From Synchiropus splendidus (lineage: Eukaryota > Chordata > Actinopteri > Syngnathiformes > Callionymidae): a stretch of DNA of 64,000 nucleotides. Within the stretch, counting starts at the first letter, position 1; each line of letters opens with the position of its first letter. Below are positions 52,701 to 62,199 of the stretch, in pieces. The stretch spans positions 26,397,501 to 26,461,500 of the forward strand of contig NC_071339.1 in assembly GCF_027744825.2 (NCBI RefSeq), given 5' to 3'. The position numbers were made by a program, and so were the translations under genes. The notes under the pieces are model-generated. The model saw only the letters and a program-made list of their open reading frames with translations, ran no database searches and was not told the DNA's origin.

Positions 52701-55700
52701 CTTTCTGCTATAGTGGGAGGTGAAAATTTAATGTTCTGAAGCTTTCCTGCAAAGTTATGGCACAATGCGTAAAATGCGTTTTCAGCCTGAGATAAGGTTG
52801 ATTCCGGAACGCCAGACTTAAAAATGTTGATTACTTTGGAAAAATACTTCAAACAGTTTAGATTTGATGTGCAACTACTAGAAAGACCCTTTCTGCTATA
52901 GTGTGATGTAGAAATTTCATGTTCTGAAACTTCAAGTGCAAACTTATGGCACAATGCAGAAAACGCGTTTTCAGCCTGAGATAAGGTGGGTTCCTGAATG
53001 CCAAACATAAAAATGATGATAACTTTGGAAAAATACTTCAGACAGCTTAGATTTGATGTCCAACTACTAGAAAAACCTTTTCTGCTATAGCGCAAGTTTA
53101 AAATTTCATGTTCTGAAGCTTCCCTGCAAAGTTATGGCACAATGCAGAAAACACGTCTTCAGCCTGAGATAAGATAGATTCTGGTACGCCAAACATAACA
53201 ATGTTGATAACTTCGGAAAAACACTTCAGACAGCTTAGATTTGATGTGCAACTACGAGAAAGACCGTTTCTGCTATAGTGGGAGGTGAAAATTCGATGTT
53301 CTGAAGCTTCCCTGCAAAGTTATGGCACCATGCGTAAAACGCGTTTTCAGCCTGAGATAAGGTCGATTCCGGAACGCCAAACATAAACACGTTCATAATT
53401 CTGGAAAAACACCTCAGACAGCTTAAATTTGATGTGCAACTACTAGAAAGACCATTTCTGCCATTGTGGGAGGTGAAAATTCGATGTTCTGAAGCTTCCC
53501 TGCAAAGTTATGCCACAATGCAGGAAACGCGTTTTCAGCCTGAGATAAGGTCGATTCCGGAACGCCAAACATAAAAATATTGATAACTTTGGAAAAACTC
53601 TTTAGACAGCTTAGATTTGATGTGCAACTACTAGAAAGAGCCTTTCTGCTATAGTGGGAGTTGAAAATTTCATGTTCTGAAGCTTTCCTGCAAAGTTATG
53701 GCACAATGCGTAAAACGCGTTTTCAGCCTCAGATAAGGTTGATTCCGGAACACCAAACAAAAAAGTGTTGATAACTTTGGAAAAACAATTCAAACAGCTT
53801 CGATTTGATGTGCAACTACTAGAAAGACCCTTTCTGCTATCGTGGGAGGTTAAAATTTCATGTTCTGAAGCTTCCCTGCAAAGTTATGTCACAATGCAGA
53901 AAACGCGTTTTCAGCCTGACATAAGGTCAATTCCGGAACGCCAAACATAAAAATGTTGATAACTTCGGAAAAACACTTCAGACAGCTTAGATTTGATGTA
54001 CAAGTACGAGAAAGACCCTTTCTGCTATAGTGGGAGGTGAAAATTTCATGTTCTGAAGCTTTCCTGCAAAGTTATGGCACAATGCGTAAAATGCGTTTTC
54101 AGCCTGAGATAAGGTTGATTCCGGAACGCCAGACTTAAAAATGTTGATTACTTTGGAAAAACACTTCAAACAGTTTAGATTTGATGTGCAACTACTAGAA
54201 AGACCCTTTCTGCTATAGTGGGATGTAGAAATTTCATGTTCTGAAGCTTCCCTGCAAAGTTATGGCACAATGCAGAAAACGCGTTTTCAGCCTGAGATAA
54301 GGTGGGTTCCAGAACGCCAAACATAAAAATGTTGATAACTTTGGAAAAACAATTCAAACAGCTTCGATTTGATGTGCAACTACTAGAAAGACCCTTTCTG
54401 CTATCGTGGGAGGTGAAAATTTCATGTTCTGAAGCTTCCCTGCAAAGTTATGTCACAATGCAGAAAACGCGTTTTCAGCCTGAGAAAAGGTCGATTCAGG
54501 AACACCAAACATAAAAATGTTGAAAACATTCGAAAAACACTTCAGACAGCTGAGATTTGATGTGCAACTACGAGAAAGACCCTTTCTGCTATAGTGGGAG
54601 ATGAAAATTTCATTTTCTGAAGCTTCCCTGCAAAGTTGTGGCACAATGCAGAAAACACATTTTCAGCCTGAGATAAGGTAGATTCCGGAACGCCAAACAT
54701 AAAAATGTTGATAACTTTGGTAAAACACTTCAAACAGCTTAGATTTGATGTGGAACTACTAGAAAGACCCTTTCTGCTATAGTGGGAGGTGGAAAATTTT
54801 TGTTCTGAAGCTTCCCTGCAAAGTTATGGCACAATGCAGAAAACGCGTTTTCAGCCTCACATAAGGTCGATTCCGGAACGCCAAACATAAAAATGTTGAT
54901 AACTTCGGAAAAACACTTCAGACAGCTTAGATTTGATGTGCAACTACTAGAAAGACCTTTTCTGCTATAGTGGGAGGTGAAATTTTCATGTTCTGAAGCT
55001 TTCCTGCAAAGTTATGGCACAATGCGTAAAATGCGTTTTCAGCCTGAGATAAGGTTGATTCCGGAATGCCAAACATAAAAATTTTGGTGACTTTGGACAA
55101 ACACTTCTGACAGCTTCGATTTGATGTGCAACTACGAGAAAGACCATTTCTGCCATTGTGGGAGGTGAAAATTCGATGTTCTGAAGCTTCCCTGCAAAGT
55201 TATGCCACAATGCAGGAAACGCGTTTTCAGCCTGAGATAAGGTCGATTCCGGAACGCCAAACATAAAAATATTGATAACTTTGGAAAAACTCTTTAGACA
55301 GCTTAGATTTGATGTGCAACTACTAGAAAGAGCCTTTCTGCTATAGTGGGAGTTGAAAATTTCATGTTCTGAAGCTTCCCTGCAAAGTTATGTCACAATG
55401 CAGAAAACGCGTTTTCAGCCTATCATAAGGTCAATTCCGGAACGCCAAACATAAAAATGTTGATAACTTCGGAAAAACACTTCAGACAGCTTAGATTTGA
55501 TGTACAAGTACGAGAAAGACCCTTTCTGCTATAGTGGGAGGTGAAAATTTAATGTTCTGAAGCTTTCCTGCAAAGTTATGGCACAATGCGTAAAATGCGT
55601 TTTCAGCCTGAGATAAGGTTGATTCCGGAACGCCAGACTTAAAAATGTTGATTACTTTGGAAAAACACTTCAAACAGTTTAGATTTGATGTGCAACTACT

Positions 55701-56060
55701 AGAAAGACCCTTTCTGCTATAGTGGGATGTAGAAATTTCATGTTCTGAAGCTTCCCTGCAAAGTTATGGCACAATGCAGAAAACGCGTTTTCAGCCTGAG
55801 ATAAGGTGGGTTCCAGAACGCCAAACATAAAAATGTTGATAACTTTGGAAAAACAATTCAAACAGCTTCGATTTGATGTGCAACTACTAGAAAGACCCTT
55901 TCTGCTATCGTGGGAGGTGAAAATTTCATGTTCTGAAGCTTCCCAGCAAAGTTATGTCACAATGCAGAAAACGCGTTTTCAGCCTGAGAAAAGGTCGATT
56001 CAGGAACACCAAACATAAAAATGTTGAAAACATTCGAAAAACACTTCAGACAGCTTAGAT
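46757..56060 (+). repeat. Super-repeat copy 3, truncated on the right (about 9.3 kb)
   Basis: The copy begins with two 15-mers (46757-49573 and 49574-52390), spaced 12,590 bp from those in copy 2. The following block resembles the other copies but is rearranged. It carries an 8-monomer duplication of 1504 bp (markers at 53987 and 55491, and at 54175 and 55679) and a second example of the TTTTGGTGAC monomer (55082). Similarity to the super-repeat fades at about 56.06 kb, where monomers of a diverged type begin. The copy is therefore incomplete, about 3.3 kb shorter than copy 2. Confidence 0.85.
52391..56060 (+). repeat. 8-monomer (1504-bp) duplication in the tail of super-repeat copy 3
   Basis: Monomers at 53987, 54175 and 54302 reappear at 55491, 55679 and 55806, each 1504 bp (8 x 188) apart. 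Between them lies the segment with the TTTTGGTGAC monomer. This multimer length is not seen in super-repeat copies 1 or 2 at the corresponding place, so it arose after the super-repeat was formed. Confidence 0.75.
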
Positions 56061-59000
56061 TTGATGTGCAACTACGAGAAAGACCCTTTCTGCCATGGTG
56101 GGAGGTGAAAATTTCATGTTCTGAAGCTTCACGGCAAAGTTATTGAACAATGCGTAAAACGCGTTTTCAGCCTGTGATAAGGTCGATTCAGGAACGTCAA
56201 ACATAAAAAAGTTGATAACTTTTGAAATACACTTCAGACAGCTTAGATTTGATGTGCAACTACTAGAAAGACCCTTTCTACTATAGCGGGAAGTGAAAAT
56301 TTCATGTTCTGAAGCATCCCTGCAAAGTTATGGCACCATGCGTAAGACGCGTTTTCAGCCTGAGATAAGGTCGATTCCGGAACGCCAAACATAAAAGTGT
56401 TGATAACTTTGAAAAGACACTTCAGACAGCTTAGAGTTGATGTGCAACTACTGGAAAGACCCTTTATGATATAGTGGGTGGTGAAAATTCGATGTTCTGA
56501 AGCTTCCCTCCAAAGTTATGGCACAATGCGTAAAACGCGTTTTTAGCCTGAGATAAGGTCGATTCCGGAACGCCAAACATAAAAATGTTGATAACTTTGG
56601 AAAAACACTTCATACAGCTTAGATCTGTTGAGCAACTACTAGAAAGACCCTTTCTACTACAGTGGAAGGTGAAAATTTCATGTTCTGAGGCTTCCCTGCA
56701 AAGTTATGGCACAATCCAAATAAGACGTTTTCAGACTGACATAAGCTGGGTTCCGGAACGCCAAACATAAAAATGTTGATAACTTTGGAAAAACACTTCA
56801 GACAGCTTGCATTTGATGTGCAACTACTAGAAAGACCTTTTCTGCTATAGTGGGAGGTGAACATTTCATGTTCTGAAACTTCCCTGAGAAGTTATGGCAC
56901 AATGCGTAAAACGCGTTGTCAGCCTGAGATAAGGTCGATTCCGGAACGCCAAACATAAAAATGTTGATAACTTTGGAAAAACACTTAAGACAGCTTAGAT
57001 TTGATGTGCAACTACGAGAAAGACCCTTTCTGCTATAGTGGGAGGTGAACATTTCATGTTCTGAAGCTTCCCTGAGAAGTTATGGCACAATGCAGAAAAC
57101 GGGTTTTCAGCCTGAGATATGGTCGATTCCGAAACGCCAAACGTAAAAATGTTTATCACTTTGGAACAACACTTCAGACAGCTTAGATTTGATGTGCAAC
57201 TACTAGAAAGACCCTTTCTGCTATAGTGTTAGGTCAAAATTTCATGCTCTGAAGCTTCCCTGGAAAGTTATGGGACAATGCAGAAAACTATTTTTCATCC
57301 TGAGATACGGTCGATTCTGTAACGCCAAACATTAAAATGTTGATAACTTTGGAAAAACACTTCAGACAGCTTAGATTTGAAGTGCAACAACAAGAAAGAC
57401 ACTTTCTGCTATAGTGGGAGGTCGAAATTTCATGTTCTGAAGCTTCCCTGAGAAGTTATGGGACAATGCAGAAAACGATTTTTCAGCCTGAGACAAGGTG
57501 GGTTCCGAAACGCCAAACATAAAAATGTTGATAACTTTCGAAAAACACTTCGGACAGCTTAGATCTGATGTGCAACTACTAGAAAAACCCTTTCTGCTAT
57601 AGTGGGAGGTGAAAATTCCATGTTCTGAAGCTTCCTTGCAAAGTTATGGCACAATGCAGACAATGCGTTTTCAGCCTGAGATAAGGTTGATTCCGGAACG
57701 CCAAACATAAAAATGTTGATAACTTTGGAAAAACACTTCAAACAGCTTAGATTTGATGTGCAACTACTAGAAAAAACCTTTCTGCGATAGTGGGAGGTGA
57801 ACATTTCATGTTCTGAAGCTTCCCTGAGAAGTTATGGCACAATGTAGAAAACGCGTTTTCAGCCTGAGATAAGGTGGGTTCCGAAAAGCAAAACCTAAAA
57901 ATGTTGATCACTTTGGAATAACACTTCAGACAGCTTAGATTTGATGTGCAACTACGAGAAAGACCTTTTCTGCTATAGTGGGAGGTGAAAAATTCATGTT
58001 CTAAAGGGTCCCTGCAAAGTTATGGCACAATGCGTAAAACGCGTTTTCAGCCTGAGATAAGGTTGATTCCGGAACGCCATACATAACAATGTTGATAACT
58101 TTGGAAAAAAACATCAGACAGCTTAGATTTGTTGTGCAACTACTAGAAAAACCCTTTCTACTATAGTGGTAGGTTAAAATTTCATGTTCGGAAGCTTCCA
58201 TGCAAAGTTATGGCACAATGCAGACAACGCGTTTTCAGCCTGAGATAAGGTCGATTCTGGAACGCCAAACATAAAAATGTTGATAACTTTCGAAAAACAC
58301 TTCAAACAGCTTAGATTTGATGTGCAACTACTAGAAAGAGCCTTTCTGCTATAGTGGGAGGTCGAAATTTCATGTTCTGAAGCTTCCCTGCAAAGATATG
58401 GCACAATGCAGAAAACGCGTTTTCAGCCTGAGATAAGGTGGGTTCCGGAACGCCAAACGTAAAAATGTTGATAACTTTGGAAAAACACTTCAGACAGCTT
58501 CCATTTGATGTGCAACTACGAGAAAGACCCTTTCTGCTATAGTGCGAGGTCGAAAATTCATGTTCTGAAGCTTCCCTGGAAAGTCATGGGACAATGCAGA
58601 AAACGATTTTTCATCCTCAGATAAGGTCGATTCCGGAACACCAAACATAAAAATGTTGATAACTTTCGAAAAACACTTCAGAAAGCTTAGATCTGATGTG
58701 CAACTACTAGAAAGACCCTTTCTGCTATCGTGGGAGGTGAACATTTCATGTTCTGCAGCTTCCCTGAGAAGTTATGGCACAATGCAGAAAATGCGTTTTC
58801 AGCCTGAGATAAGGTGGGTTCCGGAACGCCAAACATAAAAATGTTGATAACTTTGGAAAAACACCTCAGACAGCTTAGATTTGATGTGCAACTACTAGAA
58901 AGACCCTTTCTGCTATAGTGGGAGGTAAAAATTTCATGTTCGGAAGCTTCCATGCAAAGTTATGGCACAATGCAGACAACGCGTTTTCAACCTGAGATAA

Positions 59001-61347
59001 GGTCGATTCTGGAACGCCAAACATAAAAATGTTGATAACTTTCGAAAAACACTTCAGACAGCTTCGATTTGATGTGCAACTACGAGAAAGACCCTTTCTG
59101 CGATAGTCAAGGTGAACATTTCATGTTCTGAAGCTTCCCTGCAAAGTTATGGCACAATGCGTAAAACGTGTTTACAGCCTGAGATAAGGTCGATTCCGGA
59201 ACGCCAAACGTAAAAGTGCTGATAACTTTGGAACAACACTTCAGACAGCTTAGATTTGATGTGCAACTACTAGAAAGACCCTTTCTGCTATAGTGGGAGG
59301 TAAAAATTTCATGTTCGGAAGCTTCCATGCAAAGTTATGGCACAATGCAGACAACGCGTTTTCAACCTGAGATAAGGTCGATTCTGGAACGCCAAACATA
59401 AAAATGTTGATAACTTTCGAAAAACACTTCAGACAGCTTAGATTTGATGTGCAACTACTCGAAAGACCCTTTCTGCTATAGTGGGAGGTCGAAAATTCAT
59501 GTTCTGAAGCTTCCCTGGAAAGTCATGGGACAATGCAGAAAACGATTTCTCATCCTCAGATTAGGTCGATTCCGTAACGCCAAACATAAAAATGTTGATA
59601 ACTTTGGAGAAACACTTCAGACAGCTTAGATTTGATGTGCAACTACGAGAAAGACCCTTTCTGCTATAGTGGGAGGTGAACATTTCATGTTCTGAAGCTT
59701 CCCTGAGAAGTTATGGCACAATGCAGAAAACGCGTTTTCAGCCTGAGATAAGGTGGGTTCCGAAACGCAAAACGTAAAAATGTTGATCACTTTGGAATAA
59801 CACTTCAGACAGCTTAGATTTGATGTGCAACTACGAGAAAGACCCTTTCTGCTATAGTGGGAGGTAAAAATTTCATGTTCGGAAGCTTCCTTGCAAAGTT
59901 ATGGCACAATGCAGAAAATGCGTTTTCAGCCTGAGATAAGGTTGATTCCGGAACGCCAAAAATAAAAATGTTGATAACTTTGGAAAAACACTTCAAACAG
60001 CTTAGATTTGATGTGCAACTACTAGAAAAACCCTTTCTGCTATAGTGGGAGGTGAACATTTCATGTTCTGAAGCTTCCCTGAGAAGTTATGGCACAATGC
60101 AGAAAACGCGTTTTCAGCCTGAGATAAGGTGGGTTCCGAAACGCAAAACGTAAAAATGTTGATCACTTTGGAATAACACTTCAGACAGCTTAGATTTGAT
60201 GTGCAACTACGAGAAAGACCCTTTCTGCTATAGTGGTAGGTTAAAATTTCATGTTCGGAAGCTTCCATGCAAAGTTATGGCACAATGCAGGCAACGCGTT
60301 TTCAGCCTGAGATAAGGTCGATTCTGGAACGCCAAACATAAAAATGTTGATAACTTTCGAAAAACACTTCAGACAGCTTAGATTTGATGTGCAACTACTA
60401 GAAAGACCCTTTCTGCTATAGTGGGAGGTGAACATTTCATGTTCTGAAGCTTCCCTGCAAAGTTATGGCACAATGCGTAAAACGTGTTTTCAGCCTGAGA
60501 TAAGGTCGATTCCGGAACGCCAAACGTAAAAATGTTGATAACTTTGGAACAACACTTCAGACAGCTTAGATTTGATGTGCAACTACTAGAAAGACCCTTT
60601 CTGCTATAGTGGGAGGTAAAAATTTCATGTTCGGAAGCTTCCATGCAAAGTTATGGCACAATGCAGACAACGCGTTTTCAGCCTGAGATAAGGTCGATTC
60701 TGGAACGCCAAACATAAAAATGTTGATAACTTTCGAAAAACACTTCGGACAGCTTAGATCTGATGTGCAACTACTAGAAAGACCCTTTCTGCTATCGTGG
60801 GAGGTGAACATTTCATGTTCTGAAGCTTCCCTGCAAAGTTATGGCACAATGCGTAAAACATGTTTTCAGCCTGAGATAAGGTCGATTCCGGAACGCCAAA
60901 CGTAAAAATGTTGATAACTTTGGAACAACACTTCAGACAGCTTAGATTTGATGTGCAACTACTAGAAAGACCCTTTCTGCTATAGTGGGAGGTAAAAATT
61001 TCATGTTCGGAAGCTTCCATGCAAAGTTATGGCACAATGCAGACAACGCGTTTTCAGCCTGAGATAAGGTCGATTCTGGAACGCCAAACATAAAAATGTT
61101 GATAACTTTCGAAAAACACTTCGGACAGCTTAGATTTGATGTGCAACTACTAGAAAGACCCATTCTGCTATAGTGGGAGTTGAAAATTTCATGTTCTGAA
61201 ACTTCCCTGCAAAGTTATGGCACATTGCAGAAAACGCAATTTCAGCCTGAGATAAGGTCGATTCAGGAACGGCAAACATAAAAATGTTGAAAACTTTCAA
61301 AAAACACTTCATACAGCTTAAATTTGATGTGCAAGTACGAGAAAGAC
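56061..61347 (+). repeat. Right array edge: diverged monomers of a distinct subfamily
   Basis: After about 56.06 kb the monomers no longer follow the super-repeat. They share other variants: GTGAACATTTCATG, TTCCCTGAGAAGTTATG, CGCCAAACGTAAAAATG, TTTGGAACAACAC and TGTTCGGAAGCTTCCATGC. Differences between neighbours are more numerous than in the interior. No gene or unrelated sequence was found. The last monomer is cut after GAGAAAGAC at 61347, where the retroelement begins. Confidence 0.85.
60230..61150 (+). repeat. 2-monomer (376-bp) higher-order repeat near the array edge
   Basis: The pair of monomer types marked by TGTTCGGAAGCTTCCATGC and by CGCCAAACGTAAAAATG repeats at 376 bp. The first marker lies near 60250, 60626 and 61002, and the second near 60517 and 60893. 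An older trace of the same dimer is visible near 58925 and 59301. The local dimer is separate from the 15-mer and 10-mer systems of the interior. Confidence 0.8.
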
Positions 61348-61668
61348 TGTAAATGTGAATGTTTTGGGTGCTTTGTTAATTGGTTGTGCATTGTTGTTGT
61401 TGTATTTTATTTTGAAAGTCTTTACCGGAAAGTACGTTTTTTATTGATGTTGCTTGAAAAAGACGAAAGAAAGTTTGTTTCCAGTCATCCATTTTTTGTT
61501 GAGGTATTTTTACTTTGCTGTTGCTGTTCACGATCCAAGTCTGCCGTCGATGCAAAGGAGACCAAAGTGGTTCGTTTGTCTATATTTGCGTTATTTTTCC
61601 GTGACAATTGAAGTTGTTCTTTGACCGAGCGAATGCTAATGACTGTGTCTGTTCAGTTCTACGGTGGC

Positions 61669-61674
61669 AATAAA
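61669..61674 (+). promoter_or_regulatory. Polyadenylation signal AATAAA in the putative LTR
   Basis: A canonical AATAAA, followed within about 15 bases by a CATCAGTG stretch. In LTR retroelements such a hexamer is usually near the R region, and an initiator-like TCAGTT lies 16 bases upstream at 61653. A single hexamer can occur by chance, so support comes only from its position. Confidence 0.4.
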
Positions 61675-61721
61675 CATCAGTGAAGACGCTGACGACTCTC
61701 TTCATTCCATCAACGGCATAG

Positions 61722-61805
61722 TAGAACACTCCGGTGCTTAAGTAGACGACTGCGGTGCAGAAGCAGATGACTCCGGTGCAGAAGTACTACACTCGTGCAG
61801 AAAAG
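61722..61805 (+). repeat. 21-bp minisatellite (about 4 copies) in the LTR/leader
   Basis: The core CGGTGC with following AGAAG or TTAAG recurs at 61732, 61753 and 61774, and a one-base-shortened version CGTGCAG lies at 61794. The period is 21 bp. Units share the form GACTCCGGTGCAGAAG with variations. It is unrelated to the 188-bp satellite. Such repeats in LTRs or leaders often vary in number between copies of one element. Function here is unknown. Confidence 0.75.
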
Positions 61806-62097
61806 GAAACACGAGTTGACGACGCTAGCAAGCAAGCGAAGTGCAACATCGGGACCGAATCCTGAAGCCAAGGTGATCTCTGGGCAAGGCCACACAAGCA
61901 AACACATCGAGAGGGTTGTGCTGAAGGTATCAAAGCAATCCCTGACCACGGAGGTCTGTTTTTCTGTAATACGTGGACGAGGCAGTGTCCAGTCAGTGAT
62001 CATCCGGCAAAGTAAAGTTGAACTAGACAATTAGTATTTAAGTTCTACAGCACTCAGTCTGATTTGATGTTAATTGTTTCATTGTATCTTTTGTTTG

Positions 62098-62115
62098 TGG
62101 TGACTACATTTGGGT
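62098..62115 (+). other. Candidate primer binding site (TGGTGACTACATTTGGGT)
   Basis: The sequence begins with TGG, the complement of a tRNA CCA end, and lies about 100 bases before the Gag start, a usual position for a retroelement primer site. I could not match the following bases convincingly to a known tRNA 3' end, and the preceding bases do not end in CA as an LTR should. It is therefore only a candidate, competing with an LTR end at 62147. Confidence 0.25.
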
Positions 62116-62199
62116 GTAACTATAGATCTATTTTATGTGTTATTACAGAATAGGGAAAGGAACGTTTAGTTCAAATACCATCCCACTGACAAATTTAAC

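Larger units (their letters stand above)
1..61347 (+). repeat. 188-bp tandem satellite array, about 326 head-to-tail copies
   Basis: The whole stretch is built from one monomer of 188 bp, repeated without any inserted foreign sequence that I could find. The period is directly visible: for example, the junction CGGAACGCC falls at 6023 and again 188 bases later at 6211. All copies have the same orientation, and no inverted segment was seen. Copies differ by scattered substitutions and a few 1-nt indels, and sets of variants recur at fixed multiples of 188 bp, which gives a higher-order structure described in separate entries. The array continues beyond the left window edge and stops abruptly within a monomer at 61347. 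The length near 188 bp is in the range of one nucleosome plus linker, as is common for centromeric or heterochromatic satellites. That role is an inference. I do not recognise the family by name. Confidence 0.98.
61348..62147 (+). mobile_element. Probable 5' LTR (and possibly leader) of a BEL/Pao retrotransposon; right limit uncertain
   Basis: Unique sequence starts with TGTAAATG exactly where the satellite monomer breaks off, as expected for a retroelement LTR, which normally starts with TG. If the LTR ended at TATTACA (62141-62147), the ends would be the inverted repeat TGTAA/TTACA and the length 800 bp. A second possibility is that the LTR ends before TGGTGACTACATTTGGG (62098 onward), which could be a primer binding site. 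A third is a shorter LTR ending near 61790, since AATAAA (61669-61674) and an initiator-like TCAGTT (61653-61658) are in its first half. The 3' LTR is outside the window, so the limit cannot be fixed here. Two small open frames here (61324-61611 and 61795-62034) have no recognisable content. Confidence 0.6.

Noticed and set aside
1..61347. More than 100 open frames of 60-141 codons on both strands, with families such as MLITLEKHFRQL (plus) and MKCFSKVINIF (minus)
   Set aside because: They are all translations of the same 188-bp monomer, on overlapping opposite strands, ended by stops in the next monomer because 188 is not a multiple of 3. Variation does not favour synonymous positions to the eye, and plus-strand frames depend on a chance TAG-to-CAG change. 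I see no reason to call them genes.
1..61347. CRISPR-like regular repeats
   Set aside because: Repeats are contiguous 188-bp units with no unique spacers, and the context is eukaryotic.
1..61347. Hammerhead ribozyme in the satellite
   Set aside because: Some satellites encode one. I looked for the CTGATGA...GAAA core on both strands of the monomer consensus. CTGAGATAAGG is the nearest and does not fit.
1..61347. CENP-B box
   Set aside because: No TTCGNNNNANNCGGG-type match was seen in the consensus on either strand. Variants such as TTTCGAAAAACAC lack the CGGG half.
61324..61611. 95-codon plus-strand frame across the satellite/LTR junction
   Set aside because: It starts within the satellite and continues into non-satellite sequence, is rich in F, C and V from T-rich DNA, and has no recognisable motif.
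61710..62030. 106-codon minus-strand frame with a repeated LLHRS motif
   Set aside because: The amino-acid repeat is only the 21-bp minisatellite read in reverse, opposite to the element's transcription direction.
61795..62034. 79-codon plus-strand frame before Gag
   Set aside because: It lies in the LTR/leader, has no recognisable domain and overlaps the minisatellite. A small leader peptide is possible but there is no support.
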